Below, in pieces: positions 49,407 to 56,322 of a stretch of 56,322 nucleotides of DNA. The stretch is from Deinococcus radiotolerans (lineage in GTDB: Bacteria; Deinococcota; Deinococci; Deinococcales; Deinococcaceae). The notes beneath the pieces were generated by a model. It did not search any database and was not told where the DNA came from. It saw only the letters and a program-made list of their open reading frames with translations. The stretch spans positions 1 to 56,322 of the forward strand of contig NZ_BMPE01000019.1 in assembly GCF_014647435.1 (NCBI RefSeq), written 5' to 3'. Position 1 is the stretch's first letter; each line of letters begins with the position of its first letter. The position numbers and the translations under genes were made by a program.

Positions 49407-51143
49407 ATGGATCGGATTGCTCCGCTCGCCAAGATTCTGGCGGAAGCGAACGGGATTGACTGGCAGAGACTGCAGGGTTCGGGTGCAGGTGGCCTGATCG
49501 TGGAACAGGACATCCTGAACTACCTGTCGCGCGTCATGAGTGGTGAGGAAGACCCGCCCAGCACACCCGTGGATCTGCCCCCGCCTGACTGGAACGGCGA
49601 GGAAGTCCCCACGGCCGACATGCTCGGCCGCGCCGGCATGAGCGCCGACATGCTCAGCCGCGCCGGGGTGGACACCGACCTGACGGCCTTCGTGGAACAG
49701 ACGCGCGCCGCGGCGCCCAGCGTGCCTGCTCAACCCACCGCGAGCCTGGACGACGACGCCATGGAGTTCGAGCTGGAAGACGAGCCCGACGCGGCCCCGG
49801 CCCCAGTGGCCGCCACGCCGAGCTTCAGCGCCCCTACCTCCGAGGTGACGGCACCGGTCACCCCGGTCGCCGAGACCGCCACGCCGGAACCCGTCGCGGC
49901 GCCCGAACCCACCCCCGCCCCAGCCGCCGGCTGGAACTGGGGGACCCCGGCCGCCACCCCCGCGGCGGCCCCTGAGGCTGCTGCCCACGAGGCACCTCCG
50001 GCCTCGCCCGCAGTGGTGGAGGCGCCCAGCCTGTCCACCCCCGAGATCCCCACGCCCGCGCAGCCCGCAGCAGAGGTAGCGGCCGCCGAGCCGACTCCGG
50101 CCGCTGCTCCCGCCGCGGCCGGTGGTCTGGCCGCCGGACTGGGCAGCCTGCTGTCGCGCCTGTACCAGAAACCCGCCGAGACGGCTCCTGCCCAGCCGGA
50201 ACCGGTGAGCAGCGCCGCGCCCGAGCCTCAGGTCACGGAGCCAGTCGCGGTGCCCGTACAGGCACCCACCGAGCCGGAACCTGCCCCGCAGGACGCCCCC
50301 GCCTGGAGCGATGGCCGTCAGGCGGACGACGCCGCGTGGAGCCAGCCGGCCGAGCCGGAGGCCGCCGTGGCCGAGGCGCACGAGGCGCCCGCCGGATCGA
50401 CGACCGAACTGCCCGCCGTGGAGCCGGTCACGGAACCCGAGGTGAGCGAACCGGCCGCGCAGCACGTCATGCCGGAAGCGGCGCCCACCACCGAGGCGCC
50501 CGAAGTCAGCGAGCCCGAAGCGGCCGACGTGGTGGCCGCGGAAACCGAATCCGGCCAGACCGAACCCGCGGCCGCAGAGGTCACTGCGGCTGAGCCGGTC
50601 GCTGAGGAGCCGGCTGAACAGCCTGCCGCGGCGGCAATACCCGCCGCCGAGCCCGAGCAGGCGCCCGCAGCCGTCACGCCTGCACCGAGCGGCAACGCGG
50701 TGTGGTTCGGCGCCTACCTGCGCCGCGACGCGAACGTGGCGGCCCTGCACGACCTGCGTGATCAGGTGACGGCCGCGCTGGAACGCGACCTGCCGGTGGC
50801 GCTGCTGGTGGCGCGCGCGGCCGCGCGGCACGCGGACACGCTGGGCCTCAGCGGCGTGGCGATGCACACCCAGGACGGCGCCCGCGCAGCGGGCAGCGGC
50901 AGCCTGCGCGACGCGCTGGACGCCGGCGCGTTCGCGGGCACGCCAGACCTGCTGGTCGTGGACGCCGGCGCGATGGATCTGGATGACCTGCACTTCCCGC
51001 ACACGACGACGCTCAGCGTGGGCCGCGTGCAGGATGGGCGCGCCGCGCTGACCCTGAACGGGGACGTGGACGCCGCGCGGGCCGCGCAGTTCCTGGCGCA
51101 GGTGGCCGGGACGCTGGAACAGCCGATCCTGCTGGTGCTGTAA
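49407..51143 (+). CDS. E3-binding-domain protein with degenerate E2 acyltransferase core
   Basis: The 578-residue product begins with a peripheral subunit-binding domain (about 5-40; PLAKILAEANGID ... GAGGLIVEQDILNYL), which in 2-oxoacid dehydrogenase E2 proteins binds E3. A very long Ala/Pro/Glu linker (about 45-430) follows. The C-terminal domain (about 430-578) tracks the end of the E2 catalytic fold (TTTLSVGRVQDGRAALTL ... AAQFLAQVAGTLEQPILL). The active-site HxxxDG is absent (NGDVDAA), and there is no lipoyl domain. It is likely a structural or adaptor protein. A TACAAT promoter and SD precede the ATG. Confidence 0.85.
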   Translation: MDRIAPLAKILAEANGIDWQRLQGSGAGGLIVEQDILNYLSRVMSGEEDPPSTPVDLPPPDWNGEEVPTADMLGRAGMSADMLSRAGVDTDLTAFVEQTRAAAPSVPAQPTASLDDDAMEFELEDEPDAAPAPVAATPSFSAPTSEVTAPVTPVAETATPEPVAAPEPTPAPAAGWNWGTPAATPAAAPEAAAHEAPPASPAVVEAPSLSTPEIPTPAQPAAEVAAAEPTPAAAPAAAGGLAAGLGSLLSRLYQKPAETAPAQPEPVSSAAPEPQVTEPVAVPVQAPTEPEPAPQDAPAWSDGRQADDAAWSQPAEPEAAVAEAHEAPAGSTTELPAVEPVTEPEVSEPAAQHVMPEAAPTTEAPEVSEPEAADVVAAETESGQTEPAAAEVTAAEPVAEEPAEQPAAAAIPAAEPEQAPAAVTPAPSGNAVWFGAYLRRDANVAALHDLRDQVTAALERDLPVALLVARAAARHADTLGLSGVAMHTQDGARAAGSGSLRDALDAGAFAGTPDLLVVDAGAMDLDDLHFPHTTTLSVGRVQDGRAALTLNGDVDAARAAQFLAQVAGTLEQPILLVL

Positions 51144-51155
51144 GCCCGGCTTTAT

Positions 51156-51201
51156 GGCCCGCGCCGTTCCCTCCGGGGGGCGGCGCGGGCCTTCCTTTGT
51201 T
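51156..51201 (+). terminator. Terminator of the E2-like gene
   Basis: A perfect 11-bp stem (GGCCCGCGCCG and its complement) is followed by TTCCTTTGTTG, 12 nt after the stop. Confidence 0.85.
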
Positions 51202-51229
51202 GTGCTGGCGCGGGCCGGGGCGCAGGGCG

Positions 51230-51235
51230 CACAAT
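51230..51235 (+). promoter_or_regulatory. -10-like box of the RAM gene
   Basis: CACAAT lies 7 nt before the ATG at 51243 and favours it over the ATG at 51234. Confidence 0.5.
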
Positions 51236-51242
51236 GGCGGGC

Positions 51243-51536
51243 ATGGTGACAGCGATCGTGATGGTGCAGGCCGAGCGGCAGCGGGTGCAGGAGACGGCCG
51301 AGGCGCTGGCCGGGGTGCCCAGCGTGCGTGAGGTGTACTCGGTGACCGGAGAGTGGGACATCGTGGCGATCCTGAAACTCACGCGCTATGAGGATCTGGA
51401 TGACGTGGTGACGGGCGGTCTGCGCAAGGTGGAGGGCATCGTGCGGACGCAGACGATGCTGGCCTTCCGCACGTACAACGAGGCGCTGCTTGATCAGGGG
51501 TTCGGGGTGGGCCTGGATGAAGCGCAGCAGCGTTGA
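51243..51536 (+). CDS. Stand-alone Lrp/AsnC ligand-binding (RAM) protein
   Basis: The 97-residue product is a single RAM domain: TAIVMVQAERQRVQETAEAL, SVREVYSVTGEWDIVAILKL and VRTQTMLAFRTYN. It has no DNA-binding domain. Such proteins bind amino acids and can modulate Lrp-type regulators or act as sensors. CACAAT sets the start at 51243. Confidence 0.9.
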   Translation: MVTAIVMVQAERQRVQETAEALAGVPSVREVYSVTGEWDIVAILKLTRYEDLDDVVTGGLRKVEGIVRTQTMLAFRTYNEALLDQGFGVGLDEAQQR

Positions 51537-51629
51537 AGGTCGGATGAGCGACTTTTAAGAAATCTTCATGCCGGGGAGTGCCCGGTGGGTTTTGTGACCT
51601 GCCCTACCTGAGGGCCCAGGGCGGGCGGG

Positions 51630-51635
51630 TACGTT
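51630..51635 (+). promoter_or_regulatory. -10 box of the osmoprotectant operon
   Basis: TACGTT lies 6 nt before the ATG at 51642. Confidence 0.6.
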
Positions 51636-51641
51636 GACCGC

Positions 51642-52556
<915 letters not shown>

Positions 52557-52590
52557 TGAACCTCTTCCCGCGCTGGAACAAGCACCTGTC

Positions 52591-53775
52591 ATGACGGCGC
52601 GGCAGGAGGGCGGGGCAGGGGCGCAGGCTCCTGCCCCGGCTGCTGGGGCGCGGCGGGACGTCCGGCTGGTCCTGTGGCTGACGGCGCTGCCCATGCTGGC
52701 CGGGGCGTGGCTGCCGTGGGTGCTGCTGCGCCCGAACCGCCTGGCACCCGGCGAGTACCTGGGGCTCCCCCCGGCCTGGCTGGTGGGGGTACTCGCACTG
52801 GCCGTCCTTCCAGCCCTGGTGGGCGGGTGGCGACGGGACTTGGTTTGGCTGCCCGCGACGCTGGCCGTGACCGTGGGCGTGTGGCTGCTGGGCGACCGGA
52901 CGGCCGCGGCGCTGGTCGGTCAGGCGGAGTTCGCGCGGGCCAGCGCGGCCAGTGGCGTGTGGCTGTACCTGCTGGGCGCGGGGGTGGCGGCGTACGCGGC
53001 CGGGCTGGCGTGGCCGGAGAGGCGCTGGGTGGCGTGGTTGTGGCTGCTGCCGGCGCTGGCGCTGCTGGCGGGCGGGCACCTGGGGCAGTGGTCGGTGCTG
53101 GTCGAGGGCCGCAACGAGGGGCCACGCTGGGTGCAGGAACTGGCGCAGCACCTGAGGCTGGTGGGCAGCGCGCTGGGCCTGTCCGTGCTGATCGGCGGGC
53201 CGCTGGCAGTGTGGGCCTCGGGCCGGGCGCGCGTGGCAGACGCCGTGCTGGGCACCGCGAACGCTGTGCAGACCCTGCCCAGCCTGGCGCTGCTGGGCCT
53301 GCTGATCGCTCCGTTGTCGGCCCTGGCGAATGCCGTACCGGCCCTGCGCGCGGCGGGCGTCAGTGGGATTGGCGTGGCGCCGGCGCTGACCGCGATGACG
53401 CTGTACGCGCTGCTGCCCGTCCTGCGCAACGGCGTGGTTGCCCTGCGGGGCGTGCCCGCGGGCGTGGTAGACGCGGCGCGCGGCATGGGCATGACGCCCG
53501 CGCAGCGGTTCTGGCGGGTGCTGGTGCCGCTGGCACTGCCCGTGTGGCTGGGCGGCGTGCGGCAGGCGGCGGTGCTGCTGGTGGGCGTGGCGGCCGTGGC
53601 CGCGCTGATCGGGGCGGGCGGCCTGGGCACGTACATTTTCAAGGGACTTCAGAGTGCCGCGTCGGACCTGATCCTGCTGGGCGCCATTCCGGCAGCGCTG
53701 CTGGCCATGGCCGTGGACGGCGCGCTCAGGCTGCTGGAGGACTGGCTGGGTCGTCGCCTGGGGAGGGCCGCGTGA
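52591..53775 (+). CDS. Osmoprotectant ABC transporter permease 1
   Basis: The 394-residue membrane protein has extra N-terminal helices (about 25-175). A typical BPD_transp_1 domain follows (about 185-390), with the EAA-type loop VDAARGMGMTPAQRFWRVLVPLALP. Its stop overlaps the ATPase start (GTGA). The length is greater than many permeases of this class because of the N-terminal block. Confidence 0.9.
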   Translation: MTARQEGGAGAQAPAPAAGARRDVRLVLWLTALPMLAGAWLPWVLLRPNRLAPGEYLGLPPAWLVGVLALAVLPALVGGWRRDLVWLPATLAVTVGVWLLGDRTAAALVGQAEFARASAASGVWLYLLGAGVAAYAAGLAWPERRWVAWLWLLPALALLAGGHLGQWSVLVEGRNEGPRWVQELAQHLRLVGSALGLSVLIGGPLAVWASGRARVADAVLGTANAVQTLPSLALLGLLIAPLSALANAVPALRAAGVSGIGVAPALTAMTLYALLPVLRNGVVALRGVPAGVVDAARGMGMTPAQRFWRVLVPLALPVWLGGVRQAAVLLVGVAAVAALIGAGGLGTYIFKGLQSAASDLILLGAIPAALLAMAVDGALRLLEDWLGRRLGRAA

Positions 53776-54704
53776 TTGAAGTGCAGAACCTGGAAAAACG
53801 GTACGGCGACGCGTTCGCCGTGCAGGACCTGACGCTGACGTTCCCGGAGGGGCAGCTGACGGCGCTGCTGGGCCCCTCGGGGTGCGGGAAGACCACCACA
53901 CTGCGGATGATCAACCGCCTGATCGAACCCACCGGTGGGCGCATCCTGCTGAACGGCCAGGACACGCGCACCCTGCGGCCGGAGGTGCTGCGCCGCGGGA
54001 TCGGGTACGTGATCCAGCAGATCGGGCTGTTCCCGCACCTCAGCGTCGCGCAGAACGTCTCGACCGTTCCCGACCTGCTGGGCCGCGACCGTCACGCCAC
54101 GGCGCGCCGCGTGGATGAACTGCTGGACCTGGTGGGTCTGGAGCCCGCGACCTTCCGCGACAAGCGCCCGGCAGAGCTGTCCGGCGGGCAGGCGCAGCGG
54201 GTGGGGGTGGCGCGCGCGCTGGCCGCGGACCCGCCTGTGCTGCTGATGGATGAACCCTTCGGCGCCCTGGATCCACTGGCCCGCGACCGCCTGCAGGACG
54301 CTTTCCGCAGCATTCAGCGTCAGCTGGGCAAGACGGTGATCATGGTCACGCACGACATTGATGAGGCGCTGCGCCTGGGGGACCGCGTGGCGCTGATGCG
54401 TGCGGGCCGCCTGGAGCAGTTCGGCACGCCGGACGACCTGATCCACCGCCCCGCGAGCGCCTTCGTGCGGGATTTCCTGGGCGAGGACGCCACCCTGCGC
54501 CAGCTGGCGGGCCGGCCCGTGTCAGCATTCGTCCGGGCGGGCCTCCCCTCTCCGGGCGCACCACGCGTGAACGCGGACCTGAACGCCCGCAGCGCCCTGA
54601 GCGTCATGCTGCGCGAGGGGCACGACACGCTGGAGGTCATGCGCGGCGAGGAGGTCCTGGGGTCGGTCCGCTGGCAGGACCTGCGCGGCGGGGACGGCGC
54701 GTGA
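53772..54704 (+). CDS. Osmoprotectant ABC transporter ATPase
   Basis: The 310-residue ATPase has Walker A GPSGCGKTT, Q-loop IQQIGLFPHLSV, signature LSGGQAQRVGVARAL, Walker B LLMDEPFGALD and H-loop VTHDIDEAL. It matches the ProV/OpuCA branch, but the last ~70 residues look like one short CBS-like or unrelated tail rather than two CBS domains. The GTG start overlaps the permease stop. Confidence 0.93.
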   Translation: MIEVQNLEKRYGDAFAVQDLTLTFPEGQLTALLGPSGCGKTTTLRMINRLIEPTGGRILLNGQDTRTLRPEVLRRGIGYVIQQIGLFPHLSVAQNVSTVPDLLGRDRHATARRVDELLDLVGLEPATFRDKRPAELSGGQAQRVGVARALAADPPVLLMDEPFGALDPLARDRLQDAFRSIQRQLGKTVIMVTHDIDEALRLGDRVALMRAGRLEQFGTPDDLIHRPASAFVRDFLGEDATLRQLAGRPVSAFVRAGLPSPGAPRVNADLNARSALSVMLREGHDTLEVMRGEEVLGSVRWQDLRGGDGA

Positions 54705-55453
54705 CGGCCCTGCGGGTGGGGCGCGCAGCGGGCCGGGCCCGCTGGCCCTGGGGGGCCGTGCTGTGGCCCATCCTGCTGCTGCTGGGCCTGCTGCCTGGGG
54801 TGCTGCCCGCCCTGATCAATCCGCTGCACCTGGGCGAGGTGGGGGCCTTCGATCCTCCACTGTGGCGCCTGACCCTCACGCACCTCGGCCTCGTGGCACT
54901 GTCTGGGCTGGTGGTGCTGCTGCTGGGCCTGCCGCTGGCTGTGGCCGTCACCCGGCCCGGCTGGCACGCGCCCCGGCAACTGGCCGAGACCCTGGTGGGT
55001 TTGGGGCAGACGGTGCCCACCTTCGCGATTCTGGCGCTGGCGGTGCCGGCGCTGGGTTTCGGCTGGGCGCCGACGCTGCTGGGCCTGATCGTGTACGGGC
55101 TGGTGCCGGTCGTCAGCAACGGTATCCTGGGCCTGAGTGGCGTGAATCCGGGCGTCCTGGACGCCGCGCGCGGTATGGGCATGACGTCCTGGCAGCGGGT
55201 CTGGCGGGTGGAGCTGCCGCTGGCGTGGCCGGTGATCATGGCGGGCCTCCGCACAAGCGTGGTGTACAACGTCGGTACGGCCACAGTGGGCGCCGCTCTG
55301 GGCGCTGGCGGCCTGGGTGAACCAATCATTAACGGCCTGTCGCAGCAGAACACCGCACTCGTTCTGTGCGGGGCGCTGCTTTCTGCCCTCCTGGCGCTGA
55401 CACTGGATGCCTGGCTCGGCCTGCTGGAGGGCCGACCGGGACAGATGTCATGA
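54701..55453 (+). CDS. Osmoprotectant ABC transporter permease 2
   Basis: The 250-residue permease has about six helices and the EAA loop LDAARGMGMTSWQRVWRVELPLAWP. The GTG start overlaps the ATPase stop (GTGA), completing a coupled permease-ATPase-permease unit. The hairpin at 55558-55583 downstream may end this operon. Confidence 0.91.
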   Translation: MTALRVGRAAGRARWPWGAVLWPILLLLGLLPGVLPALINPLHLGEVGAFDPPLWRLTLTHLGLVALSGLVVLLLGLPLAVAVTRPGWHAPRQLAETLVGLGQTVPTFAILALAVPALGFGWAPTLLGLIVYGLVPVVSNGILGLSGVNPGVLDAARGMGMTSWQRVWRVELPLAWPVIMAGLRTSVVYNVGTATVGAALGAGGLGEPIINGLSQQNTALVLCGALLSALLALTLDAWLGLLEGRPGQMS

Positions 55454-55467
55454 GGGTCACTTTCCGC

Positions 55468-55473
55468 TAGAAT
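55468..55473 (+). promoter_or_regulatory. -10 box before the 25-codon peptide
   Basis: TAGAAT lies 7 nt before the ATG at 55481, with ATGTCA (55445-55450) 17 nt upstream as a partial -35. This is the spacing of leaderless genes in the window. Confidence 0.55.
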
Positions 55474-55480
55474 GCGCCTC

Positions 55481-55558
55481 ATGCAGCTTCGGTGGTCTTC
55501 CCTGTTCCGACCTGCACATGCCTTTTGGTATCTGCCTGCCTCTCCCCAGATGATGTAA
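55481..55558 (+). CDS. Predicted 25-residue leader peptide
   Basis: This short frame begins MQLRWSS, is rich in aromatic residues (W5, F9, F15, W16, Y17) and ends in PASPQMM, then TAA. It has a TAGAAT box 7 nt upstream. Its stop codon is the first base of the stem of a strong terminator. A ribosome stopping there would cover the 5' arm of the hairpin, so translation could control read-through into carD. No homologue is known to me; it could be chance. Confidence 0.45.
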   Translation: MQLRWSSLFRPAHAFWYLPASPQMM

Positions 55559-55589
55559 CGGCCCAGCCCCTGTGCTGGGCCGTTTTGTT
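55558..55589 (+). terminator. Strong terminator before carD
   Basis: A perfect 10-bp stem (ACGGCCCAGC/GCTGGGCCGT, 6-nt loop) is followed by TTTGTTG. It ends either the osmoprotectant operon or the short peptide transcript. Confidence 0.88.
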
Positions 55590-55677
55590 GTGGGCTCTGG
55601 AAGGGCAAGGCGGTCGGCCCCACGCCGCCCGTGGGTCGAGTTCAGCGTCAGTCCAGCCCGCCTCAAGAGGTGACACC

Positions 55678-56193
55678 TTGAAGCAGACCGCCTTTGAACC
55701 CGGTGATCGCGTCGTCCTTCCACCATACGGAATTGGGGTGGTGAGCAGCGTCTGCCTGCGCCCCGTAGCCGGGGAAGATCAGGCCTACTACCAGGTGGAC
55801 TTCCCAAACACGGCCAGCCGCGCCTTCGTACCGGTCGCCTCGCCGGACATCGCCGGGATGCGCGCCGCGCTGACGGCGCACGACATGCCGGCCCTGCTCG
55901 ACTCTCTGAAGACCAGCCGCCTGAACCTGCCCCGCCAGTGGGCCGCCCGACACCGCCGCGTGACTGAGATCTTGGTCAGCGGCAACCCTTTTGAGCTGGC
56001 GATCCTCACCTGTGAACTGCGCCGCTGGAACGTCGAACGCGGCCTGCCAGACCTGGACCGTCAGGCGTTCCGCCGCGCGATCAAGCTGCTGGAGCAGGAG
56101 GTCAGCGGCCTGAGTGATTCCGGCGCACAGGACGTGCAGCAGCTGCTGGTGCACGCCTGGAATGAAACGCCACAGCTGGTGGCCGCTGACTGA
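55678..56193 (+). CDS. CarD/CdnL-family RNA polymerase-binding regulator
   Basis: CarD proteins bind the RNA polymerase beta subunit and stabilise open promoter complexes, especially at rRNA and other housekeeping promoters. The 171-residue product has the N-terminal Tudor-like domain (FEPGDRVVLPPYGIGVVSSV ... YYQVDFPN, about 6-60) and a C-terminal helical domain with NPFELAILTCELRRWNVERGL. It begins with a rare TTG, chosen because SD AGAGGTGA (55666-55673) is well placed and the family N-terminus starts here. No start codon nearby gives a better fit. Confidence 0.88.
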   Translation: MKQTAFEPGDRVVLPPYGIGVVSSVCLRPVAGEDQAYYQVDFPNTASRAFVPVASPDIAGMRAALTAHDMPALLDSLKTSRLNLPRQWAARHRRVTEILVSGNPFELAILTCELRRWNVERGLPDLDRQAFRRAIKLLEQEVSGLSDSGAQDVQQLLVHAWNETPQLVAAD

Positions 56194-56207
56194 TTCCACA
56201 CTACTCA

Positions 56208-56239
56208 GGGCAGGCCAGAAGTGCATCTCTGGCCTGCCC
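56208..56239 (+). terminator. Terminator after carD
   Basis: A perfect 12-bp stem (GGGCAGGCCAGA and its complement, 8-nt loop) lies 15 nt after the stop. Confidence 0.7.
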
Positions 56240-56263
56240 TCAGCTGTCCTGCGTCATAAAGCG

Positions 56264-56292
56264 CACCCCCGACGCTGGAGGCGTCGGGGGTG
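56264..56292 (-). terminator. Terminator of a minus-strand gene beyond the right edge
   Basis: A perfect 12-bp stem (CACCCCCGACGC and its complement, 5-nt loop) is followed on the minus strand by GCTTTATG, so a gene on that strand probably ends just to the right. Confidence 0.6.
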
Positions 56293-56322
56293 AGGAAGCA
56301 GAGTTGCAGTCAGCCCGTGGGG

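Overview
The window reads as a piece of a Deinococcus chromosome (inference). The reasons are high GC, a glutaminyl-tRNA synthetase with a C-terminal Yqey domain as described for D. radiodurans, and start codons that mostly sit 5-8 nt downstream of a TANNNT-like -10 box. That spacing means many mRNAs are probably leaderless, as mapped in Deinococcus. I used it to choose starts and otherwise relied on Shine-Dalgarno (SD) sites. I see no rRNA, insertion sequence, integrase or CRISPR array. Genes are dense on both strands, and several convergent pairs touch or overlap at their 3' ends.

Layout. 0.1-7.3 kb holds housekeeping genes (luxS, lspA, rpmB, thrB, an M29 aminopeptidase, a beta-carbonic anhydrase, rpsO) and three small RNA genes: tRNA-Pro(GGG), the SRP RNA and tRNA-Leu(GAG). 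7.3-13 kb carries a LexA/cI-like repressor divergent from a small holin-like membrane gene whose promoter spacer contains a palindrome, then an HtrA-like protease and several uncharacterised genes. 13-23 kb has glnS, agmatine deiminase, a tandem GNAT protein, an aldo/keto reductase, a DsbA-fold protein, a potassium channel and thrC. 23.6-29.4 kb has a lipoprotein, an ABC exporter with a DesK/DesR-type two-component system, and a secreted cholesterol-dependent-cytolysin-like protein. 29.5-38.8 kb has aguB, an alcohol dehydrogenase, a winged-helix regulator divergent from a cytochrome P450, methyltransferases, an aminoglycoside-phosphotransferase-fold protein, truA and a LysM/M23 peptidase.

38.8-41.6 kb is a coupled operon of a PadR regulator and two tandem membrane proteins. 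Their first ~90 codons are about 92% identical in DNA while their outer domains have diverged. 41.6-49.2 kb contains surE, DUF2231 and hotdog proteins, csaB coupled to a DUF5693 membrane protein, and uridine kinase coupled to a leucine-dehydrogenase-like protein that lacks the usual catalytic lysine. 49.4-56.3 kb has an E2-like protein with an E3-binding domain but a decayed catalytic core, a stand-alone RAM protein, a complete osmoprotectant ABC operon, a predicted 25-codon leaderless peptide ending on a terminator, and a CarD-type regulator.

How genes work together. aguA and aguB together convert agmatine to putrescine, although 13 kb apart. thrB and thrC are the last two steps of threonine synthesis and are also separated. 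The 51.6-55.5 kb operon encodes a complete compatible-solute importer. csaB with the DUF5693 protein points to S-layer anchoring. The best candidates for undescribed biology are the PadR/two-membrane-sensor operon, the repressor/palindrome/holin-like locus, the degenerate E2-like protein, and the short peptide/terminator leader before carD.
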